From the NCBI GenBank assembly GCA_949752795.1, contig OX457074.1:32597980-32661979 (forward strand): a DNA stretch of 64,000 nt, written 5' to 3'. The stretch's first letter is position 1, and every line of letters begins with the position of its first letter. This DNA comes from Hyperoodon ampullatus. Its lineage: Eukaryota; Chordata; Mammalia; Artiodactyla; Ziphiidae. The position numbers and the translations under genes were made by a program. The notes beneath the pieces are model-generated. The model worked only from the letters and a program-made list of their open reading frames with translations, had not been told where the DNA came from and did not search any database. Positions 46,930 through 59,649 of this stretch are shown here, piece by piece.

Positions 46930-47830
46930 TTACATCTTAGAATCATGAGATCTCAAGTTAAGTCCCAAAATAACTATACAAACCTTGAACAATCCAAATG
47001 TCACGTCCATCAACGGAGGAACAGATAGATAAAATCAGGTATATTCATACAAGGGAATATTATTCTGCCACAAAAAAGAACAAAGCACCGATATACGCTA
47101 CAGCTTAGACAAACTCTGAAACATATGCTAAGTAAAAGAAGCCAATCATAGTGACTGATGATTCCTTTCATATGAAAGTCCAGAACAGCCAAATCCATAG
47201 TGACAGAAAGTAGATTAGTGGGTGCTTAGGGATGGTGGGGTGGGGTGGAGGAATAGTAGGTGATGGCTAAAGTGTATGGGGTTTCTTTTGTTGTTCACTG
47301 TCGTAAAATATACATAACATAAAATTCACCATTTTAGCCATTTTTAAGTGTACATTTCTGTAGCATTATGTACATTTACATTGTTGTGCAACTATCACGC
47401 CATCCATCTTCAGAGCATTTTCATCTTCCCCAAAAGAACCTCTACACCCAGTAAACACTAACTCTCCATCCCCTCCCCCAGCCTCTGGAACCACCATCTA
47501 CTTTCTGTCTCTATGGACTTGACTGCTCTAAGGACCTCATATAGTTGGAATCATATGAGTCACCAGTCCTTTTGTGACTGGTTTATTTCACTTAGCAGAA
47601 GTCTTCAAGGTTTATCCATGTGTTAGCATGTATCAAAATTCCCTTCCTTTTTAAGGCTGAATAATATTCCATTGTATTGGGGTTTCTTTTTGAGGTGATG
47701 AAAATGTTCTAAAATTGACTGTAGTGGTATCTGCACATATCTCTAATATATTAAAAACCACTGAATTGTACAATGTAAATGGATGAATTTTAAGGTACAT
47801 AAATTATATCTCAATAAAGCTTTTTAAAAA
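46930..47830 (+). mobile_element. L1 3' end, interrupted by an antisense L1-like piece
   Basis: ORF2/3' UTR text ('aacaatccaaatgtcacgtc', 'gaaagtagattagtgggtgc') stops at about 47292 and resumes at about 47681 ('aggtgatgaaaatgttctaa', 'atctcaataaagcttttt'). Confidence 0.88.
47279..47693 (-). mobile_element. Antisense L1-like insertion with target duplication
   Basis: The insert (about 47292-47678) reads 'aaaatatacataacataaaa', 'caaccatcacgc'-like text and 'gctgaataatattccattgt', an old L1 3' sequence in reverse. GGGGTTTCTTTT occurs at both edges (about 47279-47290 and 47679-47691). Confidence 0.8.
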
Positions 47831-48599
47831 ATTACCTAGCCAAAATCAAACAAGCAAAAAAACTATACAATGCAACCACAAGATTTAAAAACAACTGTGC
47901 TGCAGTCCAAGTTGACTATATTCCATAGTTCATGAATTCTAATACCCAAGTGTTCATATCTTAAAAACTCTGAAGTCAATATCCATCCCACAATCACTAG
48001 CATTTTATGGTTTCATGAGTAGTACCTTTCCTTTAATCTTAGAGGTAAACAACAGTATCTTATAAGCAGACATCTTTTTGCTGAAATACAGTATTAGAGA
48101 GTTACTGCATCCAGTCTTAGGTTTCTGTCCTAAATCTCTCTCCAGAAAGCTTTTTGTCCCTTTAATTTGTTCCTTGATGCTTAGGATAAGGCAAGAAAAT
48201 TAAGGACACTGATATTCCCAAAGTGATTTCCAACCTGAGGTCCTTCAAAAGACCAGGTAACGTTTGCAGGACTTTCAAGAAACCTAACAGAAACACATAG
48301 ACAAACGAGGGACAGAGGACACCCTCCTAAGCACAACCCCCAAAAGCACAAACAACAAGGTTGTTATCTTTGACAGAGAAAAAATTTTTCTGTAAAACAA
48401 AAACACCCTAAAATGGCAAACCGCAAACCAGAAAAAGCACAACAGCAAAATTCTGATATACATATGTATCTTACAAATCAATAAGAAAAAATGATCACAA
48501 CAGAAATATAAGACATGACAGAAATATGGGATTAACAAAAGAAATAAAATTAATGAAGTCAACTTCAATAATGACAGAAAAGTAAAACAAAGAAACTGG

Positions 48600-48870
48600 C
48601 AAAATATTAAAAAATAATGCTTAGTGTCTGGTGAAGGTTTAGAGAAAAAGGTACTGTTTCACACATTACTGGTGTGTATGTAAAATGGGTACAAATTGCT
48701 TTCTAAAGAAGAATGGCAATTTATACAGCATCAGCCTTGAAAATATGCATATCCTCTACCACAGCAATTCCACTTCTAGGAATTCATTTGGTTATTCAAT
48801 ACAGATATATCCAAAGATGAATGCCTGAGGATGTTTCTCAAGGAACTGTCCTAAATATCCAATACACGAG
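48600..48870 (+). mobile_element. L1 ORF2 C-terminal fragment
   Basis: The text 'acagcaattccacttctagg' preceded by 'gtgtctggtgaaggtttaga' is decayed L1. Confidence 0.7.
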
Positions 48871-49180
48871 CTTAGAAAATTTTTTTAAGAAATTCAGCTA
48901 ATGAAAAATTTTACTTAGAACATGCCACAAAAAAAGTTCTTATAAATGAGAACATTTTGTTTTATATAAGTATGATTTGTATATACCGCTACTACTCGAT
49001 TTTTCATGTGTCTATCACATCTTCACAATACTTCAAGGCCAAAGGCAGAAATATCATGTACATATTCAGTTAACATCTACTGAACAGTATATACCGTGTG
49101 TCAACAGCTCTAAATGCTGGCATAGAATAAGACCACGATTGGCATCTTATCTTGAGGTGACATAGACAATAAGTGACCAC

Positions 49181-49415
49181 AAAATACTATGATAGGGCTT
49201 CCCTGGTGGCGCAGTGGTTGAGAGTCCGCCTGCCGATGCAGGGGACATGGGTTCGTGCCCCGGTCTGGGAAGATCCCACATGCCGTGGAGCGGCTGGGCC
49301 CGTGAGCCATGGCCGCTGAGCCTGCACGTCCGGAGCCTGTGCTCCGCAACGGGAGAGGCCACAGTGAGAGGCCTGCGTACCGCAAAACAATCAAACAAAC
49401 AAAAATACTATGATA
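49181..49415 (+). mobile_element. CHR-type SINE, family A
   Basis: The body is 49195-49401. The direct repeat AAAATACTATGATA is at 49181-49194 and 49402-49415. Confidence 0.96.
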
Positions 49416-49609
49416 AAGTGCTATAAATAAAACAGGATGGGAGAAGGGAAAGGGAGACATGTCTGGCAGGTAGAAAGCCAATCTCAGCTAGGATGACCGT
49501 ATGCCCCAATTTCCTGAAACAGACCCAATTTACAACTACTATCCCAGTGCAGTTATTAACTATGCTCCATTTCCTTCTCAAAACGGTCCCAGTTTGGGTA
49601 ATAAATTAT

Positions 49610-49770
49610 ATTCTAAGATGACTTTTGAGCCAAAGCCTTGAAAGAACAAGAGCATTCCATGGAGAGAAACTAGAGAAGCCCTAAGGCAAAGCAAGGATGC
49701 TGAGGGGGAGTGAGGGAGAGGGTGACTGAGGCCAGGCCTGAGACTGGGTGGGGGAGACTGCATGGGGTTC
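49610..49770 (-). repeat. Ancient L2-like sequence, antisense
   Basis: The text 'gagccaaagccttgaaagaa', 'agcattccatggagagaaac' follows the L2-antisense pattern seen also at 9010-9560. Diverged. Confidence 0.4.
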
Positions 49771-50039
49771 TGCTGGTGTGTGACCTTATGTTCCAAATAT
49801 TTTCTTTCAGCATTCATAACTTGTTTTGTCTTTCTGAAGACCTTCTCCACCCCCAAATTTTCAAATATTCTTCTACTTCCCTTCTTACACTTCTTGAAGT
49901 TTTTTAATACATTTAGCTCCTTAATCATCTAAATTTTTTTTCTAAAGAATGGTAAGGTAGGGGTCTAGGTGTATTTTCTTTACTACTTGATAGTTAATTA
50001 TCCAAACAAAACCCTTACTAAACATGTCTGCCTTTCCAC

Positions 50040-50340
50040 ACCAATCTGAAATGCGAATCATTCTTATTACAACCCAGCAATTTCAGGATATACCCTAGAG
50101 AAACTCGCATGTACATACAAAAGGATGTTTATTGCAGCAGTGCAATAGGCAAATTTGAAGACAGCTCAAATTCCATATTCATATGATAAAATACTATACA
50201 GCAGTTACAATGAATAAACTACAGCTATGTTTCAATACACTTAAACCTCAAAAAAAGTAAAGCTTAGTGAAAACAACTTGTAGAATGATACGTATGTTGG
50301 AAATACAGAATACAATACTATATATTATTGACACACGGCT
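50040..50340 (+). mobile_element. L1 ORF2 C-terminal/3' UTR fragment
   Basis: The text 'caacccagcaatttcaggat', 'gtttattgcagcagtgcaat' and 'atgataaaatactatacagc' is decayed L1. Confidence 0.7.
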
Positions 50341-50801
50341 TAAGTTTTCTTTTTTCTTTTTCATCATCTTAAGGGATTTGGGAAGACCAAAATTCAGTGC
50401 GCCAACTTGATCCAAATTCCTACCCAGCTAGGCATAGAAAATAAAATTTTCTAGAGAACTGCCATTCAATTTAACCTTAAGAGATAGCAACTTTTAAAAT
50501 GTTACCATCCTTACTACTACTCACTGCACTGTTCCTGCTGTCCCAGCAGCAGCCAGGGAAGGGGTGAGAAGAGGGCCAGAGCCTCCGAGACTGCTTCCTA
50601 CCTACTCCCCCCCAAGGCCCAACTAACAGCGCTTTCACAGACCAGGAATCTGAAGCACAGAGAAATTCAATCATTTCTCTATGTCACAAAGTTGTCAGCG
50701 GCAAAAATGGGAGAAGCCAGTGTTTTCTGTGATGCTGTGCAGTTTTCTCAGCAGGTAGTGAGCTACTTTGAAGGGCTGAGATGTGCGGTGAGACCACCAA
50801 C

Positions 50802-51197
50802 AAAACCACCAAGGGGCTTCCCTGGTGGCACAGTGGTTAAGAATCCGCCTGCCAAGGCAGGGGACATGGGTTCGAGCCCTGGTCCGGGAAGATCCCACAT
50901 GTTGTGGAGCAACTAAGCCCGTGCACCACAACTACTGAGCCTGCGCTCTAGAGCCCACGAGCCACAACTACTGAGCCCACACGCCACAACTACTGAAGCC
51001 CGCAGGCCTAGACCCGTGCTCCGCAACGAGAAGCCACCGCTCGCCACAACTAGAGAAAGCCTGCGCAAAGCAACAGAGACCCAACACAGCCAAAAAAAAA
51101 TAAATAAAATAAATTTTAAAAATAAATAAATGAATAAAAATAAACCATTCCTTCCTACTAATTAAAACAAAACAAACAAACAAACAAAAAAACCACC
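50802..51197 (+). mobile_element. CHR-type SINE, family B (long)
   Basis: The body is about 50811-51188 with an extended A-rich tail. AAAACCACC flanks it at 50802-50810 and 51189-51197. It lacks part of the usual 'gaagccaccgcaatgagaag' segment. Confidence 0.92.
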
Positions 51198-51299
51198 TGG
51201 GCAGCACTCCCTTCCTACACACCTGCACTTGCTAGTGGAAGGGGAAAAGTCAACATGGGGCGGGGGGCTTTGTTTGTTTTTGTTTCTGGAAATAGATAT

Positions 51300-51436
51300 A
51301 TGTAAGGTTTAAGAGTTTCTCAAAGTACCACAAAATACAGAGGGAAAAATCTCCTTCTCACCCTGTCCCCAGATTCTACTCAGTTCTTCCAAAAGGCAAC
51401 CAAAGTTACTAGTTTCTGGAGTATACTTTAGAAACA

Positions 51437-51474
<38 letters not shown>

Positions 51475-51501
51475 ACTTTGCCCCCTACTTTAGAAACAGC
51501 C

Positions 51502-51542
<41 letters not shown>

Positions 51543-51725
51543 TGCCCCCTACATAAATGGGAGCAGGGTAGATAATATAAGGTTCTATATCTTGCTTTTA
51601 TTACTTAACATCTTAACACATCTTGACAATCATTTTCATGAGTCCATAAAGAGTTCTTCATTCTTTCTATTGCTGTAATGTATTTTACTGTATGAATGTT
51701 CACAAATATTTTATACATTGTCCAA
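51300..51725 (-). mobile_element. Probable old L1 3' fragment, antisense
   Basis: The text 'ggttctatatcttgctttta', 'cataaagagttcttcattct' and 'gctgtaatgtattttactgt' matches antisense L1 3' sequence. The CA duplication lies inside. Confidence 0.65.
51425..51550. repeat. Tandem duplication of a (CA)n-containing unit
   Basis: Two units, 51425-51486 and 51487-51550, each run ACTTTAGAAACAGC, a CA array and CTTTGCCCCCT. The cysteine/valine-rich minus frame is their translation. Confidence 0.95.
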
Positions 51726-52148
51726 GTAATTCTGATCTGCACCCCTAAGAAATGCTCAGGTGATCTGTCTCTGAGCTCTCCTCCCAACTCAGACATCCTA
51801 TAAAGCTATAAATGGAATGGAGAGGCAAAAGGAAAGATCTTAGCTCAAGGTCATCCAAATTTTTTTCCATCAGTGGCCTACATGATGAGAAATCTATAGA
51901 GTACAGTGTTGTTTTCGGGTTGTTTTATTTTCATTTTCAGCAATGATAGTCCTGAGTTCAACACGTACATCCATCGTCACTCAAATATAAGTCAAATGAT
52001 TTGTCCGTGTTTCCCTTTTATCATAACCAATCCTTCATGATGTCCCAGTTTTCTCATGTGACTTTAGTGAAGTTTAATTTGAATTATCTTAAAAATAAAT
52101 TAAAGTTAGTTACTATCAGCCCACCACAGGTGGTAACAAAACATCAGC

Positions 52149-52399
52149 AAAACTAGAGATTAGGGCTTCCCTGGTGGCGCAGTGGTTGAGAGTCTGTCTG
52201 CCGATGCAGGGGACACGGGTTCATGCCCCGGTCCGGGAAGGTCCCACATGCTGCGGAGCAGCTGGGCCCGTGAGCCATGGCCGCTGAGCCTGCGTGTCCG
52301 GAGACTGTCCTCCGCAATGGGAGAGGCCACAACAGTGAGAGGCCCACGTACCGCAAAAAAAAACAAACAAAAAAACAAAAAAAAAAAACTAGAGATTAG
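52149..52399 (+). mobile_element. CHR-type SINE, family A
   Basis: The body is 52164-52384. The direct repeat AAAACTAGAGATTAG is at 52149-52163 and 52385-52399. Confidence 0.96.
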
Positions 52400-52490
52400 C
52401 CCTTACTGGGATACAAATTCATTGGTCAAAGCGGGCCCTACCTCTGGTGACAAGAACTGCAGCTTGGAGCCCACTACGACCTCCTTCCTC

Positions 52491-52731
52491 AAAACTTACC
52501 CACGAGGGCTTCCCTTGTGGCACAGTGGTTGAGAGTCTGCCTGCCGATGCAGGGGACACGGGTTCATGCCCTGGTCCGGGAGGATCCCACATGCCACGGA
52601 GCAGCTGGGCTCGTGAGCCATGGCCGCTGAGCTGCACGTCCAGAGCCTGTGCTCCGCAACGGGAGAGGCCACAACAGTGAGAGGCCCGCGTACCGCAAAA
52701 CAAAACAAAACAAAAAAAACTTACCCACGAG
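52491..52731 (+). mobile_element. CHR-type SINE, family A
   Basis: The body is 52507-52715. The direct repeat AAAACTTACCCACGAG is at 52491-52506 and 52716-52731. Same orientation as the copy at 52164, only 122 bases away. Confidence 0.96.
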
Positions 52732-54527
52732 ACACACCACAACAGTTCAGACCTTTGTTTAACCAGCGCTCTTTCTTTCCTCAAACATCTTACATGGAAG
52801 CCAAATGTATAAAATACACAAAGAAGAAATACTCTGATTCAGGGAGAACGGGGAACCTAAATCTGTCTTTTCAGCCCCCTCCCCATTCCCATCCTGCCTC
52901 GGACCCTCACTGCAGTCCTGGCTCACCAAGACACCTCCACAGAACACTTGACAGTTCGAAAACAACTGAAGTAAAAGAATCGGTTTAAAGTGGAGGCTGA
53001 AGGGGAAGGGAAAACCTTAAATGGCAGTTTCCAATTTTAAGTTCAGTTCATAGCTCCAAAACTCATTAACTCACAGTTACATGCTTGACTCATGGACTAT
53101 AAAAATTCTGTGAAATGTTTAAGAAACCTGGTCAAGGTTTTATGTGCAACAACCTCGTATCATAAACATATATAATTGTATTCTAGGATGAAAATAATAT
53201 ACTAAAACCAGATGTCATTGTTGTAAGTGACGAGAACACATTTTATCTGAATTTTGGAGATAAACTCAGAACTAGCCTCCAACGTTTTGCAAACAGGTAA
53301 TAAAATACAGTAAAATGAAATCAGTCTATTTAAATTTCTCTTTGAATCTTCCCATATTAACATAATAAAGACACACATACTCACACACAAATTTACTCAA
53401 CAGGAAACTTATCTTGCAAAACAATATTTCAAATGCAATGCTAAAAAAAAAACCAAAAAACCAAAAAAACAAAAAAAACCCAAATCCTTTCTCCCCAGGA
53501 ACTCCTGGCTTTTGGCCTACAATCTCTGCATAATCAAAATGTACTTGGATAGGTTTTCAAGGTGGCCTAAGCTGTCTTGGAAAAAGAGCTAAAAATATAC
53601 TTCGCTGTGGAAGGACTACAGACGCCTCTTTAGATGACCAAGAATGACTCCACCAAGGGTCACAACAGAGGTGAAGTCCACATTTCACCAAAGCAGGAAA
53701 AAGACACAATTCAATTTTCTTTTAAATGATCAAATAATACTTTTCGATACAAAAGTATGGCATAGGGGAACGGCCTCCATGACACTGCAGGTGCCAAACA
53801 CTGCATACTAAACTGAGGCAAATCGGGTCTCATTAATTCTCACAAAGCAGTTCAGCTCTAGTCCAACTCCAAAAGCCCAGGAGGCAGGGAGAGGCTAAGG
53901 ACCACCCCCTGGGATATCCCAACCACCTAAGAGTCTCTGGGTTGGCGAAGGTTTGGAGAAAGCCCATCTGAGCCTATCTCGGGGTCCAGCCTCCAGGAGA
54001 GGAGACAGAGGCTAGAACCAACCAAGTGAATTCTGTAATTTGTATGAGATCAGAGTGGTGCTAAACTGGGACAGAATTCCTCCTGTAAAATAATCTAAAG
54101 CATTCTTCCCTTTGCGGGGCGGGGAGGAGTTACTCTGGGGGAATGTCATTAACAAGGTGTTTTATTTGTGGCCTCTTTTGACATCTCACTTAGAAGACAG
54201 ATAAAGGGGAGCTAAAAAAAAAAGACATTTTAGACTACCCTACCCCCGATAAAGTATGACAGTGAAAGGAACACACTAATATGGGCATAATCATTTGATT
54301 AATCTAATACAGGCATTCAATAAATAATTCTTGAGTGAAAACAACAACACTACTCTATCCCTACCTAAGGTGAGGAAGGAGAAGTTTCCAAAGACAGCGG
54401 CAGCAGGCAGACGGCAGCAGGCAGATGACCGAGAATCCTGTGGCACAGTGGCACTGTACTGACCTAAAATCTAAATTGAGCAATATTCACTCCAGCTATA
54501 AGAATGAATATATTTCAAAGTGAAAAT

Positions 54528-54726
54528 GGACAACTACTGGGACCCCCCTGGTGGTCCAGTGGTTGGAACTTCGCCTTCCAGTGCGGGGGGTGCGGGTCTG
54601 ATCCCTGGTCGGGGAGCTGGGATCCCACATGCCTCGCAGCCAAAAAATCAAAGCATGAAACAGAGGCAATACTGCAACAAATTCAATAAAGACTTAAAAA
54701 AAAAAAAAAAAAAAAAAGGACAACTA
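54528..54726 (+). mobile_element. CHR-type SINE, family C with long tail
   Basis: The body is 54537-54717: 'ccctggtggtccagtggttg' head and a 3' unit with 'aacaaattcaataaagactt' before the A tail. GGACAACTA flanks it at 54528-54536 and 54718-54726. Confidence 0.92.
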
Positions 54727-54854
54727 TTTACCAACCCTCTCCTCCATCAACACAAACAAAGAACAGGGTATTGAGATCAGAAAATTTTTAACTTTGGATG
54801 CTTGGGATTAATAGACATGACAATACCTAAGGAGAATAATAACAAAAATTAACC

Positions 54855-55000
54855 ATTTATTGAGCCTTTGCTACATCCCCAGCAGTGTACTAAGAGCATG
54901 GTGTGCACGAGCTCACCTAAACCAGTAGTTCCACTATTACCCCTAAGTAAGGCACTGGAGAGGCTAAATAACTTCTACAAGGTAATTTTTTTTAGCTCAG
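54855..55000 (-). repeat. MIR-like relic, antisense
   Basis: The text 'tttattgagcctttgctaca', 'actggagaggctaaataact' follows the MIR antisense order. Diverged. Confidence 0.55.
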
Positions 55001-55419
55001 AGCTATCTTAAAGATCATGTTTTGCTGCCTCCCCTTTGACCTGCTAAGAGAGACTGCTAAAGATTAGGAAGCAAAATAAAACAAGGCTAATGAACAGACT
55101 CTACTTCTAAGGTATATACCAAAATAAAGTAGAAAAAAAGCAACTGACTTAAAAGGTACTGAATTCTATACAAAAATAATAATAATAATAATAAACAAAA
55201 CCATCAGAAACCTGTGAGGGCAGGGACCATCTCTTCTTTGCACACATGGCCTCCCCAGTACCTAACAGTTCTTAGCTCTCAACACACCCATTCCAACAGC
55301 AAGTCCTAGCCTTCCTTCCATGCCCCGCCCCCAAGCCTCCCATGCTTCTCCATCTTGACTACCCCCATTCTCATCTCTTGCTGCAAGAAATTCCTAATTG
55401 GACTTCCCACTTCAATACT

Positions 55420-55880
55420 TTCTCCACTCAAAAAGCCAAATGTTTTTTAAACCATAAATCAGAACACATCACTCTTCTGCTCAAGACTGCTCCGGAGCTG
55501 CCACGCACTTCAAACAGAATCTGAACTCTTCACTGTGGCCCAGGGGCTCCCACCCGCCCCCCCAGCTGCTCAGGAGGCCACAAGGAGCTTCCTTCCAGCT
55601 CCCTCACCCAGGGCCAGGCCCTTCCTTGACTCAGGTCTTTGTCCTTCTTTACTCTCTGCCTGGAATGCTCTTCCTGGCTCACCCTTGGGGCCGAGGACTC
55701 CTCAAAATTAGGTCTCAGTTCAAATGCCATCTTCTCATAAGGGCCTTTCCCAGCCACCCTCCAGTTACCCTTTTTGTTCTTCTATAGATTAATCATAATC
55801 TGAAATGCACTCATTTGTTTTACTTATACTGTCTTCCCCCACTAGAATATAAACTCCCTGTTTGATTCCCTACTATATTT
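55420..55880 (+). repeat. L2 3' fragment
   Basis: The order 'atcactcttctgctcaagac', 'tctgcctggaatgctcttcc', 'gttcaaatgccatcttctca' and 'agaatataaactccctg' is the typical 3' part of L2. The 75-residue minus frame is its shadow. Confidence 0.8.
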
Positions 55881-55899
55881 GTTAGACAAAAGAAACAAG

Positions 55900-56560
55900 A
55901 AATGTGCAGAACTTATTTGAAGGAAAGTTTGAAAATCTACTGAAGAACATAAAAGTCTGTTTGAACAAAAGGATAGGAAGTACACAAAGGTGTCAATTTT
56001 CCTAAAATTAACCTATGAATTCAATACTGCCAATCACTATTCAGGATTCCCCATAAAAATCTCAGCAAGATTTCCTTTTGAACCTCACAGAATGATTCTA
56101 AAGTTCATCCAGAAGAATACATAGACCAGAATTGCCAAAGTCTGAAAAAAAAAAAAAAAAAGAGTAATGAACAGATGACTAACCCTACTAGTATTAAAAT
56201 TATACAACAATAGTGATTTAAAGGATAACATATATCAAGGAAACATAACAGATTAGAAACAGTTCCAAACATATTTAGTAAATTGATAAAAGGTGCAAAT
56301 CTGGTAACTGGGGCAAAGGCTGGATTATTCACCAAATGGTGCTGACACAACTGGTTACTTCAGGGGAAAAACCATACACACCTCTATCTCCCCAAAATAT
56401 ATGTCTACCTCATGTCCTATACTAGAAATGAATTCCAGATAGACCCCCAAAATTAGAAGTTTAAAAAAAGGAAAAGAAAGAAAGACAAAGCAAAAAAAAA
56501 AAAAAAAAAAAAAAAAAGAACAATAAAAAATTAAAATCTAAAGACTTCTTTGTTTTAAAA
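55900..56560 (+). mobile_element. L1 ORF2 fragment
   Basis: The text 'tcaatttcctaa'-like, 'ccccataaaaatctcagcaa' and 'agaattgccaaagtctg' is ORF2 between the RT and C-terminal parts. A-rich ends. Confidence 0.8.
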
Positions 56561-56890
56561 ATACAATCAAGGGACTTCCCTGGGGGCACAGCGGTTAAGA
56601 ATCTGCCTGCCAATGCAGGGGACACGGGTTCGAGCCCTGATCCAGGAAGATCCCACATGCCGCAGAGCAAGTAAGCCCATGCGCCACAACTACTGAGCCT
56701 GCGCTCTTGAGCCTGTGAGCCACAACTACTGAACCCGCGTGCCACAACTACTGAAGCCCATGTGCCTAGAGCCCATGCTCCGCAACGAGAAGCCACCGCA
56801 ATGAAAAGCCAGCGCACCGCAACGAAGAGTAGCCCCTAATCTCAGCAGCTAGAGAAAGCCTGCACACAGCAACAAAGACCCAACACAGCC

Positions 56891-56921
<31 letters not shown>

Positions 56922-56928
56922 CAGTCAA
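56561..56928 (+). mobile_element. CHR-type SINE, family B (long)
   Basis: The body is 56571-56918, with an A tail followed by (TA)n. ATACAATCAA at 56561-56570 is matched by ATACAGTCAA at 56919-56928. Confidence 0.95.
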
Positions 56929-57214
56929 GGTATACAATCAAGTCTCTCACTCATGTGCCTCTCAGTTCTCCATCCTACAGCAAGCAACAAGGAATATCAG
57001 TTTCTTAGGTTTTGTTTCAGAAATATTCTGATATAAAAGCAAATATGTACACATTATTTTTCCTCTTTAAAACAAGCAGTAGCATACTATACTTAATATT
57101 CCTCACTTTGCCTTTTCAGTTTAATAGATGGATGAATATTTTAAATTTTAGACTAAGGAAGGTCTCAGCAGAGCATGAAACTCAGAAGCCATATATAGAC
57201 CAATAATGAAAACA

Positions 57215-57365
57215 GCTAACATTTAGAATTTTTACTTACCGTGTGCCAGCACTATGCTAAATGTGATTTACATTATCTCCATTTCCATTCTACAAATAAG
57301 GAAATTAAGGCTTAGAGAGGTTAAGTAATCTGCCCAAGGTCACATAGCCAGCACAGTCCCAGTTG
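57215..57365 (-). repeat. MIR relic, antisense
   Basis: The text 'accgtgtgccagcactatgc', 'gaaattaaggcttagagagg', 'ctgcccaaggtcacatagcc' is a well-kept MIR in reverse. Confidence 0.88.
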
Positions 57366-57609
57366 GATATATCTGACTACATAATACTACAAAAAGAACA
57401 GCTGGGGGGTAGGGGGATGTGCACATACGTAAAAAGTGAATACCCTAATATGTAAACAGCTCTTCAAATCAATCTGAAAAACACCAATAATCCCATCAAA
57501 AAATAACCAAAGAACAAAAGCAGATAATTTCTAAAAGAAATACAACTCCCTTCATTAAAAAATGTTCAGCGTCAGTAGTGATTGATAAAGGCCAATTAGA
57601 ATCACTTTT

Positions 57610-57953
57610 TTTTTCCACTTTTTTTTAATTAATTTATTTTTTGGCGGTATTGGGTCTTCGTTGCTGTGCGTGGGCTTTCTCTAGTTGCAGAGATCGGGGG
57701 CTACTCTTCGTTGCAGTACGCGGTCTTCTCATTGCTGTTACTTCTCTTGTTGCGGAGCACGGGCTCTAGGCGCTCGGGCTTCAGTAGTTGGGGCTCACGG
57801 GCTCCAGAGCGCAGGCTCAGTAGTTGTGGTGCACGGGCTTAGCTGCTCCCTGGCATGTGGGATCTTCCTGGTCCAGGGATCAAACCCGTGTCCCCTGCAC
57901 TGGCAGGCAGATTCTTAACCACTGTGCCACCAGGGAAGTCCCTTTTTCCACTT
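57610..57953 (-). mobile_element. CHR-type SINE, family B (long), reverse
   Basis: The body is 57621-57942. TTTTTCCACTT is repeated at 57610-57620 and 57943-57953. Confidence 0.95.
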
Positions 57954-58125
57954 CTTAAATTGGCAAAATGCTTTAATGTGTAATATCCAGTGCTGGCCAG
58001 GGTCTGGGGCATACCCGTACACTGTGACAATATCCATCCAAATCTACACTATTCATATATCTGCAACACTACTTTAGAAATCTATGCTACAAACTTGCTT
58101 GCATAAATATACAAAATAAATACAA

Positions 58126-58153
58126 TACACACACACACACACACACACACACA
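58126..58153. repeat. (CA)n microsatellite
   Basis: About 14 CA units in a row. Confidence 0.97.
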
Positions 58154-59649
58154 AATAATTCACTACAGCTTTGTTTTTCTGACAAAACAGTACTGGCAGG
58201 AAACTGATTAAACAAATTATAGTGTTTTCTTTTTATAAGTGGAATACTATGTAACTGTTAATGATAGAAGTAGCTCTAAAAATACCAACATGGAACAGCA
58301 GTATACACAAGAACAGCATATCATGGTCCCATAATACAGAAAATTACATACACACAGGAAAAAAAAAAAAAAAACCTGAACGAATACACAACACTTAGCA
58401 AGTTACATCTAGGAAGTGGTGCTTTCAATTTCTTTATATACTTCCATATTGTACTTCCGTAAAATAATGTACTATTTATAATAAATAAAAGACAAGTTCA
58501 CTCATTAAAATGGTTTTGTGTAAATAGAGAGTAACTTCTTCCACCCTCCCCTCCTGCTCAGTTGATGCCTTCCCCCCCTTCACTCCTCCTGCCCCACCCC
58601 ATTCTCTCACACTCACACACAAACACAAACACACACACTCACTTAATGGACTACACACTCCCTACTTCTGGTATATTTACACTCTGTATATTTTAGGCTG
58701 TAACTCCTAGAAAGCACAAGTTTTGATTTCATTCCAAATACTTAAAAGTTATCATTATTCAAAACTGAATTAAAAGAACTTAAAAGTAATACAAAGTTAC
58801 ATGTCTTTGAACAGGAGTTCAAAGGCATGATGATTACTATTTAAAACATTTCAAAATTATACAAATCCCTGCGCTATTGCCAAGGGAAATGAACTGCCGA
58901 AAACAGATTACTCTGATGCTAAACTGTGTATGACAACAAAAATGTCAAGAAAAGAGCCTATCAGTTAAATAAAGTATGGGGGGGGGAGGCAATCTGTAAC
59001 CATAAAGGTTATGGCCCTCCTAACAACTTAGTCAAATTTTCCTAAAAAAATGTAACCTCAATTTATTCTGGTTTAATTTCAGTTTATGTGTAACGAAGAA
59101 AAAAAAACAAAAGAACATTCCAAACTTTATTCCTCAAGTAGAAACTGCCGGCGGGGGGCGGGGATCAAAATAATTTGGTAATCTTAACTTCTCTCTTCCT
59201 TTGTTCTTGACTAATCTACTCAAAAATTTAATTTTTGATATAAAACTAATCAAGTACTATTCTTTCAAAGGGATCCCCCTTCAAAGGGATTTTATAACAA
59301 TCCTATAAACCAACTATTCCTAATTCACATTTTTTCCCTAGCACTGAACTCCAAAGTCCCCTGCATATATAAATTAACACATTTTTGTTCTAATATTACC
59401 TGGAAATACAAATAATCTGAGATGAACTGATTCTGCGCTTACTTTCTCTTTCTCCCCAAAATCCCAGTTAACTGAGAGAAATACTTTTTTAAAGAAATGC
59501 TTTAATAATTCACTGATAACAGACGTTTTATCTCACTGACACTGGTGAATTTCTACCTGTTTTTTTATTTCCAAAAACTACTCACCATCAAGTTCCCACA
59601 TGTGTATCCGTCAGCTTCCACAGCTGCACCAAGTAACTCCAGCAGCTGG

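Larger units (their letters stand above)
57400..58480 (+). mobile_element. L1 fragment split by a SINE
   Basis: L1 ORF2 text before 57600 ('catttaaaaaatgttcagc'-like) resumes after 57954 ('ggcaaaatgctttaatgtgt') and continues to about 58480, with a (CA)n run at 58126-58153. Confidence 0.65.

Noticed and set aside
51309..51536. Cysteine/valine-rich repeat peptide
   Set aside because: It is the CA microsatellite read on the minus strand.
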